NCBI GenBank assembly: GCA_023381515.1
Contig: JAMCQI010000070.1
Span: 3,806-67,805 of the forward strand
Direction: 5' to 3'
Source of the DNA: Chloroflexota bacterium
GTDB taxonomy: Bacteria > Chloroflexota > Anaerolineae > UBA4142
DNA length: 64,000 bases
Each line of letters begins with the position of its first letter. The stretch's first letter is position 1. Position numbers and translations under genes: made by a program. This document shows, one piece after another, positions 8,527 through 16,920 of this stretch. The notes under the pieces are model-generated. The model did no database searches. It worked only from the letters and a program-made list of their open reading frames with translations, and was not told where the DNA came from.

Positions 8527-9039
8527 TCAGCGCGATTTGGTTTTTGAAGGGGGCATGGACATGCCCGCTCCGTTGGTTGCCAGCCGCTCTGCATTCTCTC
8601 GGATGCGCGTCAGAGTTCGCACGGTGCACAGCATATCCGCCCGGCTCACCCCCTGGAGCAGCGTGGTATCTGCCCTTTGGAGCTTGGCGCTGATTTCCTT
8701 CTGCAGCGCGCATCCGCCCTCCGTCAGCTGGACGAGCGTAAAGCGATTGTCGGACGGGTCCGGACGGCGAGTGACCAGTCCGTCCGCCTCCATCTGCTTG
8801 ACGATCCGCGTGACCGCGGAGCGATCTATTCCGAGCCGTTGTTGGATCGCCGCCTGGCTCACCTCTCGGTCAAGTCTCATCATGTGAAACAAAATCCCGC
8901 GCGCCCGGGACATCCCGGCATATCGCCTAATGGCGGACTGGATCACAAAGACCGTCAGGCGAATCTGCACTAGAATCTCCTTTTCGAACTCCTTCTCCTC
9001 AGTCGTCGCTTTTCCAGTCTCATCTGTGCTCGTACCCAT
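8527..9039 (-). CDS. MarR-family transcriptional regulator
   Basis: Winged-helix dimeric repressor of 170 residues. The DNA-binding core includes VSQAAIQQRLGIDRSAVTRIV followed by the wing LVTRRPDPSDNRFTLVQLTEGG. The frame extends to an ATG at 9048, but GGGGGAGG abuts that codon. The ATG at 9039 has the proper 9-nt spacing and is chosen. The first gene of its operon, it has a promoter whose -35 overlaps a TTGAC/GTCAA palindrome, which predicts autorepression relieved by a small ligand. The C-terminus (MSMPPSKTKSR) is polar. Confidence 0.9.
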   Translation of the reverse strand: MGTSTDETGKATTEEKEFEKEILVQIRLTVFVIQSAIRRYAGMSRARGILFHMMRLDREVSQAAIQQRLGIDRSAVTRIVKQMEADGLVTRRPDPSDNRFTLVQLTEGGCALQKEISAKLQRADTTLLQGVSRADMLCTVRTLTRIRENAERLATNGAGMSMPPSKTKSR

Positions 9040-9093
9040 CCGGTTCATCCTCCCCCGAATCGAATCGTAGCCCTTGGCAACCTATATGGGACA

Positions 9094-9122
9094 ATTATAC
9101 GCACAATTAGTTGACTGGTCAA
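9094..9122 (-). promoter_or_regulatory. marR operon promoter with overlapping operator
   Basis: On the minus strand: -35 TTGACC (9117-9122), 17-bp spacer, -10 TATAAT (9094-9099). The palindrome TTGAC-N2-GTCAA (9111-9122) covers the -35, and a wider inverted repeat TTAGTTG (9107-9113) / CAACTAA (9135-9141) brackets it. This layout is typical of MarR autoregulation. The predicted 5' leader is about 45 nt. Confidence 0.8.
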
Positions 9123-9190
9123 TAGTGGATAGAGCAACTAACCCGCGAACGGCTCTCGGTGACTCGCCTGGGCTCTCCAAATCCACGCGA

Positions 9191-9225
9191 AAAAGGCCGT
9201 TGGATACGCGTCCAACGGCCTTTCT
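9191..9225 (-). terminator. Intrinsic terminator after the deacetylase-like gene
   Basis: Perfect inverted repeat AAAGGCCGTTGGA / TCCAACGGCCTTT with a 6-nt loop. On the minus strand the stem is followed by TTTTTCGCG. It lies about 160 nt past the stop of the minus-strand hydrolase and upstream of the marR promoter, separating the two units. The rest of the 9040-9384 gap shows no gene. Confidence 0.85.
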
Positions 9226-9384
9226 CTCCGAAGATGGCGAAGGCGAACTGCTTCCCCTACTTTACATTTCTAACCCGGAGGTCGACACTTTAGATTTCCA
9301 AGCGAAATTGCCACGGGAAACCATAGCGAGGAAATGCATGGCTCTCGTTACCCTCAGCGCCTCTGCCGTGCGTACTGGCCCTCG

Positions 9385-10413
9385 CTAGACCAGCCGGTGC
9401 AACGCCCTCAGCTGCTCGACATAGTCGCCGATGTCGGTGCTCGCGTGACGCGGCGGCCCGAGCGGGTCGGGAATCTCCTCGTCGCCGAGCAGGGCACGGA
9501 ACGTCGCCGCGGTGCCATACGCGGCCGCCTCCGTGTCATAGCCCCCTTCGAGCGCAAAGACGATCCGCCCTTCGCACTGCTCGCGCGCGAGTTCGACGAG
9601 CGTGCGCGCGAGAGCCGCATACCCCGTGATCGAAAGGTCCTCCATCGCAAGCGGGTCGCGCCAGTGCGCGTCAAACCCCACGGAGACGAGCACGAGCTGC
9701 GGCCGGTAGCGCTCCGCGACCGGATAGAGCAGGTCGTCAAAAATGCGCTCGTACCCTTCGTCGCCGACACGCGGTGGGAGCGGAGCATTGACGGTATAGC
9801 CCAACCCCTCGCCGTCCCCGATATCACGCCAATCGCCGGTGCCCGGATAGTAGGGGTACTGGTGGGTGGAAAAATAGAGTACGCGAGACGTGCGGTAGAA
9901 AATGTCCTGGGTGCCGTTGCCGTGATGCACGTCATAGTCCGCGATGAGCACTCGCTCCAGCTGATGCGCGTCGAGTGCGTGGGCGGCGCCCACGGCGACA
10001 TTGTTAAAGAGGCAGAAACCCATCGCGCGACTGCGGGTGGCGTGGTGGCCGGGGGGGCGTACCAGCGCAAAGGCATTCTCAACCTCCCCTGCCATCACCG
10101 CGTCGACGCCGCGAATGAGCGCGCCCGCGGCAAGGCGGGCAGCATCCAGCGAGCGGCGGTTCGTGTACGTGTCGGGATCGAGGTGGCCGCCTCCGCGCGC
10201 CACAATGTCCTTGACGCGCGCGACGTGCTCGGGCGTATGCACCTTTTCGAGCTGGGCATCGGTCGCGGAAATGGGCTCGAGGGCGGTTAGGCGGGCAAGC
10301 AATCCTTCTTTATCGAGGACGCGGAGCATTTCCTGCAACCGCTCGGGCGATTCGGGGTGGCCTTCCTCCTCGTGTTCGAGAAAAACGGGCGAGTATAGAT
10401 ACGCGGTGCTCAT
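9385..10413 (-). CDS. Histone-deacetylase superfamily (acetoin-utilization AcuC/APAH-like) zinc hydrolase
   Basis: A 342-residue arginase-fold amidohydrolase. Visible active-site motifs are RPPGHHA (catalytic His pair), DYDVHHGNGTQ (Asp and His zinc ligands) and SVGFDAHWRDPL (third zinc ligand Asp), with EGGYD near the C-terminus. The N-terminus HPESPERLQ is the usual HDAC opening. The family deacetylates small amines, polyamines or protein lysines; the substrate is not resolved. GGAGGG lies 9 nt before the ATG. It is transcribed alone, with its own promoter (10462-10490) and terminator (9191-9225). Confidence 0.92.
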   Translation of the reverse strand: MSTAYLYSPVFLEHEEEGHPESPERLQEMLRVLDKEGLLARLTALEPISATDAQLEKVHTPEHVARVKDIVARGGGHLDPDTYTNRRSLDAARLAAGALIRGVDAVMAGEVENAFALVRPPGHHATRSRAMGFCLFNNVAVGAAHALDAHQLERVLIADYDVHHGNGTQDIFYRTSRVLYFSTHQYPYYPGTGDWRDIGDGEGLGYTVNAPLPPRVGDEGYERIFDDLLYPVAERYRPQLVLVSVGFDAHWRDPLAMEDLSITGYAALARTLVELAREQCEGRIVFALEGGYDTEAAAYGTAATFRALLGDEEIPDPLGPPRHASTDIGDYVEQLRALHRLV

Positions 10414-10702
10414 AGTCCCACACCCTCCTGGGCAAGACGGCGAAGGCCTTGTCTCGCCATCATTGTACGGCAGCCTCGTGCAGGTGTCAACGATGATCCA
10501 TCACCCACCCGGAAAATTCACTGCTGTGACTTGCCGCGTCTGTGAACGCCGCTACGGCGGCTGCCGTAGCAGGAATCCCGACGACCACACGCGCGGGATC
10601 GATTTCGGCCGATCGCGCCAGCTCCCTGAGCATCCGGCTCGTGTCCTCTACTTCGATACACTGTTTGACGACAGCAAGTCCGGGAAAGCGTGGCCGGGGA
10701 AA
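10414..10702. other. Intergenic region, no gene seen
   Basis: About 290 nt between two minus-strand genes. Apart from the deacetylase promoter (10462-10490), no convincing coding frame, repeat or terminator was found. Open frames crossing it are antisense shadows of the glycosyltransferase. Confidence 0.5.
10462..10490 (-). promoter_or_regulatory. Promoter of the deacetylase-like gene
   Basis: Minus strand -35 TTGACA (10485-10490), 17-bp spacer, -10 TACAAT (10462-10467). Transcription should start near 10455, giving a leader of about 40 nt before the ATG at 10413. Confidence 0.82.
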
Positions 10703-11665
10703 TCAGACCCGCTCGGCGCCGCGTCTCATCCGCCACGCCACCCCAACCGGATAGCCAAGCATCTTGGCGAGATCCCCGGTGACACGGACGATGGGGACCC
10801 AGGCGAGGGCGCGCAAACGGTCCGCGAGGCTGAGCAGGCGCCACATCGAGAGGAGCCGCTTGTAGGGAGTGTAGAACATGACCAGGGCGGCCACGATCCA
10901 CAACGCGAACGCAGCCAGTGGAAAAACGAACGTCAACACAATCAGAAGAGGCAGCGCGAGGAGATAAGTGGCATAACGGATGATGTGGCGTTTGAACCAG
11001 AGGTTCGCTTTGCCGTCCCCGCGGGCATACAAGTAATACTGCTTGAAAAAAGCTCGGAGATGTGAGCGCGGGCGAAAATGCACGATCGCCTGCGGCACAA
11101 ATTCAAACCGGAAATTCGCGGCGTGGAGCGCGAAATCAAAAATCAAATCCTCGCAATAATCTAACCATTCGGGATATCCCTTGACCTGCGCCCACGCCTC
11201 TTTGCGAAAAGCAATCGAGCGGCTCGACGGGAGGAATCTCTCGGGTCGGATGTCTTGGAGAGCCGGCAAGGTGGTCGCGGCGAGCGCCGTCTCGAAAACC
11301 GAGCAGGGATCGGGGATAAAAAAGCCCGAGACCACGTCGGCCCGGCCCTTCTCCAGTGGCGCCGCGATCTTCTCGAGCCAGCACGAGTCCAACCGCACGC
11401 CGGCATCCGTCGAGCAGACGATTTCGCCGGCGGCGGCCTGAATCGCCATGTTGCGCCCCTGAGAGATATTCGCACCGGGTCGCGACATAATCCTGAGCGG
11501 CAGGCGCTGGGTGAACGCTTGGAGAATCTCAAGCGTCGTATCGGTCGATCCCCCGTCGACGATCACGATTTCGTCGGGCATCCGCGTCTGCGCGGCGATG
11601 GAATCGAGGAGATGCGGAAGCGAGAGCGCTTCGTTCTTGGTCGTTACGATTAGAGTCGTAAGCAC
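10703..11665 (-). CDS. Glycosyltransferase family 2 with C-terminal membrane segments
   Basis: A GT-A fold transferase of about 320 residues. It starts LTTLIVTTKNEALSLPHLL, has the nucleotide-binding DGGSTDTT and the metal-binding region around CSTDAGVRLD, then two or three hydrophobic helices (around YLLALPLLIVLTFVFP). The frame extends upstream to 11725 and has an ATG at 11689. However, a good -10 TATAAT ends 6 nt before the GTG at 11665, exactly where homology starts, so a leaderless GTG start is proposed. Divergent from the next glycosyltransferase and probably also in cell-surface glycan synthesis. Confidence 0.85.
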   Translation of the reverse strand: MLTTLIVTTKNEALSLPHLLDSIAAQTRMPDEIVIVDGGSTDTTLEILQAFTQRLPLRIMSRPGANISQGRNMAIQAAAGEIVCSTDAGVRLDSCWLEKIAAPLEKGRADVVSGFFIPDPCSVFETALAATTLPALQDIRPERFLPSSRSIAFRKEAWAQVKGYPEWLDYCEDLIFDFALHAANFRFEFVPQAIVHFRPRSHLRAFFKQYYLYARGDGKANLWFKRHIIRYATYLLALPLLIVLTFVFPLAAFALWIVAALVMFYTPYKRLLSMWRLLSLADRLRALAWVPIVRVTGDLAKMLGYPVGVAWRMRRGAERV

Positions 11666-11671
11666 ATCGAC

Positions 11672-11699
11672 ATTATATACCACAGACATGCTTGTCCAA
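11672..11699 (-). promoter_or_regulatory. Promoter for minus-strand glycosyltransferase (leaderless)
   Basis: Minus strand -35 TTGGAC (11694-11699), 16-bp spacer, -10 TATAAT (11672-11677), then 6 nt to the GTG at 11665. Its -35 overlaps the -35 of the divergent promoter. Confidence 0.7.
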
Positions 11700-11720
11700 A
11701 ACTGCGAAGGGTGGTATACT
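11692..11720 (+). promoter_or_regulatory. Promoter for plus-strand glycosyltransferase
   Basis: TTGTCC (11692-11697), 17-bp spacer, TATACT (11715-11720). It is back-to-back with the minus-strand promoter; the two -35 boxes share 11694-11697, so the promoters should compete for polymerase. Confidence 0.65.
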
Positions 11721-11759
11721 CGCAAGTCGGTGCCTACGGAACAGCTTGGAGGATCGCCG

Positions 11760-13220
11760 TTGCTCTTGATGCTCGTACTCTATAGCCTCGCCGCAGTCGG
11801 CTTGGCTCTTTATGGTTTCAACACGTTGTTTACCGCTTGGCTCTACTGGCGCAAACGCGCCGACACGCCAGTCCTTCCTTCCCTCGCCGACTTTCCAACC
11901 GTCACAGTCCAACTCCCCATCTACGATGAAATGTACGTCGTCGAGCGCCTGATTGACGCCGCCGCATCCATGGACTGGCCTCGCGAGCGCCTTCAAATTC
12001 AGGTGTTGGACGATTCCGACGACGAGACGACCGCGATTGCCCAGAAGCGGATTGAACTTTACAAATCCCGCGGGATTGACATAGCGCTGATTAAAAGACC
12101 CGACCGGTCAGGCTACAAGGCGGGGGCGCTGGCCGCGGGGCTGGCGAGCGCCCGGGGGGAGTACATTGCCATTTTTGACGCCGACTTTGTTCCGCCGGCT
12201 TATTTCCTGAAGAAGACGATCCCCTACTTTTCCACGCGCTCCAATCTTGGCCTCGTCCAGACGCGCTGGGGGCATCTGAACGCCGATTACTCGGCGCTGA
12301 CGCGCGCGCAGGGCATCGCGCTCGACAGCCACTTTGTCGTTGAGCAAACGGCGCGTTCGCGCAACGGGCTGTTCATGAATTTCAACGGGACGGCCGGGGT
12401 GTGGCGGCGCCGGTGCATTGAAGAGTGCGGCGGATGGCAGGGAGACACATTGAGCGAAGATCTGGATTTGAGCTACCGCGCTCAGATCCGCGGTTGGAGG
12501 TTCATGTTCTTGCCGGATGTGGTTTCCCCCGCGGAAATCCCTCCGCAAATCCACGCCTTGAAGCGCCAACAGTTTCGCTGGGCCAAAGGCTCTATCCAAT
12601 GCCTTGTGAAGATCGGCCCCGTCTTGGTGACCAAGCCAAATCTGCCCATTCTGAAACGCATCCAGGGGATACTGCACCTCTCCGCCTACCTGGTGCACCC
12701 CCTGATGCTCGTGCTCTTGCTCACTCTGATTCCGCTGATGGCGGAGCAGGCCCGGTTCCCCGAGTTCATGGCCTATTTTAGTCTGGCCATGTTCGGCCCG
12801 CTCACGGTCTTTATTCTCTCTCAGCGGGCGCTGTATCCAGATTGGGGAACTCGCTTTCGCTATATCATCTTTTTGATCCTATTGGGGACCGGGCTCGCGC
12901 TGAATAATACGTTCGCCGTTCTGGGGGCGTTCACACGGCAGAGGAATACTTTTCGACGGACGCCGAAATTCAGCGTCGCGGCGAGTGGGGATTCGTGGAA
13001 TAGCAAACGGTACACGTTACCGTTCGGCTGGGAGGCGCTGGGGGAACTGGGGCTCGCAGCCTACGCGTTGTTCGGAGTCGTCCTCGCCTTGCAGAACAAG
13101 TTTTTCTGGACGGCCCCATTTCTCCTGCTCTATGCGGCGAGCTTTGGATTCACCGGCTGCCTTTCGCTTTGGCATTCTCGCCCGCCCGGCTCAAATACCA
13201 TCAAGCTGGCAGCGACGTAA
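11760..13220 (+). CDS. Processive GT2 glycosyltransferase, cellulose/mannan synthase-like
   Basis: Membrane beta-glycan synthase-like enzyme of about 486 residues: N-terminal helix, cytosolic GT-A domain, then about four C-terminal helices. The full processive set is present: VLDDSDDET, the FDADFVPP DxD, TLSEDLDLSYRA and QQFRWAKGS (the Q-x-x-R-W motif). Longer frames run to 11511, but GGAGG stands 7 nt before a TTG at 11760, and the promoter at 11692-11720 excludes earlier starts. The closest functional type is the CslA/glucomannan-synthase-like group, an inference from motif spacing. The product is probably a cell-surface polysaccharide. Confidence 0.9.
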   Translation: MLLMLVLYSLAAVGLALYGFNTLFTAWLYWRKRADTPVLPSLADFPTVTVQLPIYDEMYVVERLIDAAASMDWPRERLQIQVLDDSDDETTAIAQKRIELYKSRGIDIALIKRPDRSGYKAGALAAGLASARGEYIAIFDADFVPPAYFLKKTIPYFSTRSNLGLVQTRWGHLNADYSALTRAQGIALDSHFVVEQTARSRNGLFMNFNGTAGVWRRRCIEECGGWQGDTLSEDLDLSYRAQIRGWRFMFLPDVVSPAEIPPQIHALKRQQFRWAKGSIQCLVKIGPVLVTKPNLPILKRIQGILHLSAYLVHPLMLVLLLTLIPLMAEQARFPEFMAYFSLAMFGPLTVFILSQRALYPDWGTRFRYIIFLILLGTGLALNNTFAVLGAFTRQRNTFRRTPKFSVAASGDSWNSKRYTLPFGWEALGELGLAAYALFGVVLALQNKFFWTAPFLLLYAASFGFTGCLSLWHSRPPGSNTIKLAAT

Positions 13221-13298
13221 AGGATGAAGGCGGAAGGTCGCAGACCCCGCGACCCTCAGCGGGGATGAAGTATGAATGTTCGCTTTTTCTTCATCCTT
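13220..13298. repeat. Convergent-gene spacer built of repeats, possible bidirectional terminator
   Basis: Arms AAGGATGAAG (13220-13229) and CTTCATCCTT (13289-13298) bracket an inner hairpin GGTCGC/GCGACC (13236-13254) and a T-run at 13284-13288. The GGATGAAGGCGGAAGG sequence also occurs near 1137 and 62073, so it is a dispersed repeat reused between convergent genes. Confidence 0.55.
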
Positions 13299-13777
13299 CA
13301 TCCTTGGACTGCCGGTGCCATGGCGCGGGCGATGGCTTCCTTTTCTTCGCCCGTCAGGGTATAGGTGGACTGGCCCGCGACGACGGGCTTGGCATAGACT
13401 CTCGAATCATTCCGCGAATGCAAGCCGGTGAGCACCACACCGTCGGCATGGTCGTTCAACACGGCGACCACAAAGCTCTGATCCCCGCCCTTGTCCGCAA
13501 ATGGATTGAACCGCACGACGCCCACGTGCTGGACGAGAAAAGGCCACCGCCCATCCAATTCATTCGCCCGCTCTTGCATGGCCCGGGTGTCTCGTTCGAT
13601 TCGCTCCATACGCGACACGTAATTGAGCAGCACCGCCTCCAGGTCGGCGCCCCGTCGTCCGGTCATCAGGAGACGAAACGACCGGGCGAGCCTCTGATAC
13701 CGGAGCTCCATCGAGGCGACCCAACCTGCGACGATAAGAATGAGGATGAGTAGGACGACTACGACGATTATTTCCAC
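13298..13777 (-). CDS. DUF4446-like membrane-anchored protein
   Basis: A 159-residue protein with one N-terminal helix (IIVVVVLLILILIVAGWVA), a helical stretch rich in Arg/Glu (RIERDTRAMQERANELDGRW), and a small beta-rich domain with the conserved segments GVVRFNPFADKGGDQSFVVAVL and GVVLTGLHSRNDSRVYAKPV. This layout is that of the DUF4446 family, of unknown function and often found near chromosome-segregation or spore genes in Gram-positives. Start GTG at 13777 after GTGAGG. No functional link to the neighbours is evident. Confidence 0.85.
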   Translation of the reverse strand: MEIIVVVVLLILILIVAGWVASMELRYQRLARSFRLLMTGRRGADLEAVLLNYVSRMERIERDTRAMQERANELDGRWPFLVQHVGVVRFNPFADKGGDQSFVVAVLNDHADGVVLTGLHSRNDSRVYAKPVVAGQSTYTLTGEEKEAIARAMAPAVQG

Positions 13778-13803
13778 CAGGGCCTCACGGAATGGTTTTG
13801 GGC

Positions 13804-13832
13804 ATTCTAACGCGATTGGATGAGAACGTCAA
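13804..13832 (-). promoter_or_regulatory. Promoter of the DUF4446-like gene
   Basis: Minus strand -35 TTGACG (13827-13832), 17-bp spacer, -10 TAGAAT (13804-13809). The leader is about 20 nt. Confidence 0.75.
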
Positions 13833-13857
13833 GAATTACAAAGGTGATGAGCACATA

Positions 13858-14460
13858 ATGCGACTGCTCATAGCGACCCATAACCGCGGCAAGCTGCGCG
13901 AATATCAAGAACTGTTCGGCGGGCTGCCGCTCGACCTCGTCACCTTGGACGACGCGGGGATACACGAGGACGTCGAGGAGAACGGGGCCACTTTTGCCGA
14001 GAATGCACGGCTCAAAGCGCTCACCTACGCACGCGAGAGCGGACTCTTGACGCTCGCCGACGATTCGGGTCTCGAGGTGGATGCGCTTGGCGGCGACCCG
14101 GGCGTCTATTCGCGCCGGTACGCGGGAGAGAACAAGACGGACGCCGAGCGAAACGCCTACCTGCTCGAAAAGCTAAAGGGGGTGACGCCCGATCGGCGGA
14201 CGGCTCGCTTTCGCTGCGCGATCGCCATCGCCTCGCCGGGCGGCGAGGTGTGGGAGTCGAACGGGACCTGCGAGGGAGTTATCACGAATGCCCCGCGCGG
14301 CACGAACGGTTTTGGCTATGACCCTCTCTTTCTCTTTCCGCAGTCGGGGCTGACCATGGCCGAGCTGCCGAGCGAAGAAAAGAACCGCATCAGTCACCGT
14401 GCCCGCGCCGCCGTCGGCGCCCGGATAACCCTGGAGGAATTGCAAAGGTCAGACCATTGA
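13858..14460 (+). CDS. rdgB: XTP/dITP diphosphatase (RdgB/HAM1 family)
   Basis: House-cleaning nucleotide pyrophosphatase that hydrolyses dITP/XTP to monophosphates and so keeps deaminated purines out of DNA. 200 residues, the usual length. Motifs are THNRGKLREYQ at the N-terminus, FAENARLKA, ADDSGLEVDALGG (catalytic Asp pair), TNGFGYDPLF and SHRARA near the C-terminus. The frame opens at 13792, but family homology begins at the ATG at 13858, preceded by AAGGTGAT. It lies divergent from the DUF4446-like gene and 51 nt ahead of the amidotransferase gene. Confidence 0.95.
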   Translation: MRLLIATHNRGKLREYQELFGGLPLDLVTLDDAGIHEDVEENGATFAENARLKALTYARESGLLTLADDSGLEVDALGGDPGVYSRRYAGENKTDAERNAYLLEKLKGVTPDRRTARFRCAIAIASPGGEVWESNGTCEGVITNAPRGTNGFGYDPLFLFPQSGLTMAELPSEEKNRISHRARAAVGARITLEELQRSDH

Positions 14461-14470
14461 TGAGGGAAGA

Positions 14471-14502
14471 AAATCTGAAATCTGAAATCCTAAATCTGAA
14501 AT
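14471..14502. repeat. AAATCTG tandem repeat
   Basis: Four degenerate 7-8 bp units (AAATCTG, AAATCTG, AAATCCT, AAATCTG) occupy the gap between rdgB and the amidotransferase gene, where a ribosome-binding site would be expected. Confidence 0.6.
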
Positions 14503-14511
14503 GGATTCTAC

Positions 14512-15180
14512 ATGTGCCGTTTCTTGCTTGCGAAAAGTGACCAGGAATTAGAGCCCCAGGAACTGCTGGCCGCATTTGCGGGCATGTGCCGGAATAGCCG
14601 CGCGCCGGACGGCGATTGGCAGGGCGACGGCTGGGGCGTGGCGTGGAGGCAAGAGGGCGAGTGGAAGCTCTACAAATCCTTGCAGCCCATCTGGGAAGAC
14701 GCCCAAGCGTTTGCCGCGGTGCCTCCGACACGCCTCCTCGTCGCGCACGCACGCAGCGCCGGCTTCCCCGATCAAAAAGGGATTCTCGCCTACAACCAGC
14801 CGTATGTGCAGGACTCGCTCTGCTTTGTCTTTAACGGGATGATTCGCGGCGTCCGTCTGCCGCAGGGATTGGAAGGCGAGATCGGCGCGCAAAAGATTTT
14901 TGCCTGGCTGCGACAAGAGCTGGAAAGGAAAGACCCTGCCGAGGCACTGCAGGGTCTGGACCGCGTTATTCGCTCGCGCTCCCGCCGCGTGGTCGGGATG
15001 AATATCGGCGTCGTGCGCGAGGACACTTTTGGGCTTCTCTGCGACTATGGCGATGTCGAGAACGCCGCCTATTTTGGCCTCAACTATTTACAGCAAGAGG
15101 GGCGGACGCTCGTCTGCTCCGAGCCGCTCGCAGGCTATCCGTGGAACAAGATGTCACGCGGACAAGTGCGCTTGCTGTAA
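14512..15180 (+). CDS. Class II glutamine amidotransferase (YafJ-like)
   Basis: Ntn-hydrolase-type glutaminase domain of 222 residues. After removal of Met1, Cys2 becomes the nucleophile (M-C-R-F-L-L), and GDGWGVAWRQEGEW, HARSAGFP and the FVFNGMIRG segment give the oxyanion and substrate-binding loops seen in YafJ/EgtC-like proteins. No synthase domain is attached, so the ammonia acceptor is unknown. It is not obviously part of the GltB operon 22 kb away, which lacks its own glutaminase subunit, but could be checked for that role. The start is fixed by Cys2; no strong ribosome-binding site is seen. Confidence 0.88.
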   Translation: MCRFLLAKSDQELEPQELLAAFAGMCRNSRAPDGDWQGDGWGVAWRQEGEWKLYKSLQPIWEDAQAFAAVPPTRLLVAHARSAGFPDQKGILAYNQPYVQDSLCFVFNGMIRGVRLPQGLEGEIGAQKIFAWLRQELERKDPAEALQGLDRVIRSRSRRVVGMNIGVVREDTFGLLCDYGDVENAAYFGLNYLQQEGRTLVCSEPLAGYPWNKMSRGQVRLL

Positions 15181-15252
15181 GATAAAGGCGCCTCCTTCCC
15201 CTGGGGCTACGAGCTCCCCTGCCCCTTTGGGCTAGCCCCCCTTTCTCCTTCT

Positions 15253-16269
15253 TTAGTGAAAGAATTCCGCCATATTATTCGCCGAGCATGTATTCGCCAG
15301 GCAGCCCAAGCCCCACGCATCCTCGATCGTCTTGAGGATCGAATAGTGATTGTGCGCCGTGGCGGACTTGAACCCGGCCGGCACCTGTTTCGAAATCACC
15401 AGCGTCGCGATGTGCCCGCCGCCGCCGATGTTCGTTAACCCTTCGTCCCAAGTGATAAAGAGCACCCCTCCCTGCTGCCAGGCGGCACTGCCCAAGATCT
15501 TGGGCACAAAACCCTTGAGGAAACTGTCGCCCATGGCGATGGAGCAATTGTGCATGTCATTGCAGAGGTTGGGGGTGATGAATTCGTAATTCGCCGCTGC
15601 CGGGTCAAAGTGAGTGAAATCGGTAATGTTGGCACAACGGGAGGGCGAGCCGCTGATATCCGTAAAGCTGATGGCCGGTTCGTGCTTGCGAGCATAGGTG
15701 CCCGAGCCGTCCTCGCCGCCCGTGAAAGTTGCACCTGTGAAGCAGTTGAGGGGGACATTCTGCGCGAACATCTTCCAGGTCTTGCCCTTGGCTTCCATTT
15801 GATCGGCGACGTTCTTCGCCGAGAGATTGTAGATGCCATCCGAGGTGGTCCCCTGGGTCGAGCCGGCAAAGAGGGCGATATAGTTTGGTTCGGAAGGATG
15901 GGTGATCCCAGTGAAATTGGTCGAGAGCCCGTACTGGGCAATCAAGCTGTTGAGATACGGAGCGCTTGAACCGCCGACAATGTTCCCATATTCCTGGTTC
16001 TCCAACAGGATCGTATAGACATGAGAAAAGTTTGGCACGCCCCCGGGATTGGGGATGGGTGTGGGAGTCGGCTTGGAGGGAGGATTGCCGCCTTGGGCTG
16101 AGCCGCTGGCGATGAGCGGCAGGTAGAGCGAATGGGTCTGTTTCGTGACCCGCATACTGATGTTCACTGGCGACACCGGCGAAACGCTCTTTGCGAACGT
16201 AGGAGCCGACCAACTGGCCAGCGCGCCAACCAGCAGCGCGCAGACAAGAACGCCATAGAGTCTCTTCAT
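15253..16269 (-). CDS. Secreted phosphoesterase family protein (acid phosphatase/phospholipase C-like)
   Basis: A 338-residue exported hydrolase of the alkaline-phosphatase superfamily phosphoesterase branch. Residues 1-26 are a signal peptide (KRLYGVLVCALLVGALASWS). A linker with YLPLI and Thr/Pro repeats follows, then the catalytic domain opening HVYTILLENQEYGNIVG (the ENxxY motif with the metal-binding Glu/Asn) and continuing with THPSEPNYIALFAGS, MGDSFLKGFVPKIL and LFITWDEG near the C-terminus. The upstream frame to 16389 is rejected because AAGGAAGGGAA precedes the ATG at 16269. A second family member is at 46844-48319. Confidence 0.88.
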   Translation of the reverse strand: MKRLYGVLVCALLVGALASWSAPTFAKSVSPVSPVNISMRVTKQTHSLYLPLIASGSAQGGNPPSKPTPTPIPNPGGVPNFSHVYTILLENQEYGNIVGGSSAPYLNSLIAQYGLSTNFTGITHPSEPNYIALFAGSTQGTTSDGIYNLSAKNVADQMEAKGKTWKMFAQNVPLNCFTGATFTGGEDGSGTYARKHEPAISFTDISGSPSRCANITDFTHFDPAAANYEFITPNLCNDMHNCSIAMGDSFLKGFVPKILGSAAWQQGGVLFITWDEGLTNIGGGGHIATLVISKQVPAGFKSATAHNHYSILKTIEDAWGLGCLANTCSANNMAEFFH

Positions 16270-16796
16270 TTCCCTTCCTTCGGGTGGGTTTTGCATCCCT
16301 TGTTTCGGGGATGTCTCGTTGATGAGGATGACGGGCAGCTTGCTTAGCGGCGAGAGCGGAGGTCGCGACGAAAGCGGATCGTGGTCCACGTCGCGGAGAG
16401 GATGGATCGCGCCATGACGGTCAAAATAAAAACGATCGTCACCGTGCTGTATAGTTCAGGCGTCCAAATCCCATTCACGTTTCTTCCTTTCTATTCCAGA
16501 TTCATCTGTGGCCAACCGCTCGCGGGCCGCAATCTGCAATCTGGACCGGAGGATAGGAAAGGCGCTGCCCTAGTTCCGTCCAGGCAGCGCCGTCCGTTGG
16601 ATGTGGTGAGAACTGCGCGTATTATCCCATGCGAGTATAGGCGAGACTATCCGTGCACGTCTGATTTATGAGTAGGACTCCGTCTTGCCCCCTTGTCCGC
16701 CTCCGTCCTACAAGGGTGTCCGCCCGGTCTCCTCTCGTAGGACGATGGGATCGAGACTACGCTCCAAGCAGCCGGTCACTCTAAAGCAAAAATAAC
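16270..16796. other. Intergenic region with hairpins
   Basis: No convincing gene. On the minus strand a 5' leader hairpin CATCCC/GGGATG (16296-16315) precedes the phosphoesterase, and a stronger hairpin lies at 16561-16591. A frame of 96 codons at 16381 has no family look or ribosome-binding site. A short minus-strand transcript between 16600 and 16790 is possible but unsupported. Confidence 0.45.
16561..16591 (-). terminator. Hairpin, possible terminator
   Basis: Perfect 9-bp stem GGCGCTGCC / GGCAGCGCC with a 13-nt loop, followed on the minus strand by TTTCC. It may be a second terminator behind the metallopeptidase gene or a leader structure of the phosphoesterase mRNA. Confidence 0.5.
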
Positions 16797-16825
16797 CCTC
16801 CGAAAGACATTCCGCCTTTCGGAGG
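16797..16825 (-). terminator. Intrinsic terminator of the metallopeptidase gene
   Basis: Stem CCTCCGAAAG / CTTTCGGAGG with a 9-nt loop. On the minus strand it is followed by GTTATTTTTGC. It lies about 95 nt past the stop at 16921. Confidence 0.85.
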
Positions 16826-16920
16826 ATCTAGTCGCCTCGCACTGGATCCAGGTGGCGCATATCCCCCTGCGGGGTCGGCTGTCCACCCGCGATATCCAGC
16901 CAACTGAATCATCCAATCAC

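Noticed and set aside
9074..9388. 104-codon plus-strand frame
   Set aside because: It spans the marR promoter/operator and the terminator of the deacetylase gene; no family resemblance.
16381..16671. 96-codon plus-strand frame
   Set aside because: No ribosome-binding site, mixed composition, and it runs through a terminator-like hairpin.
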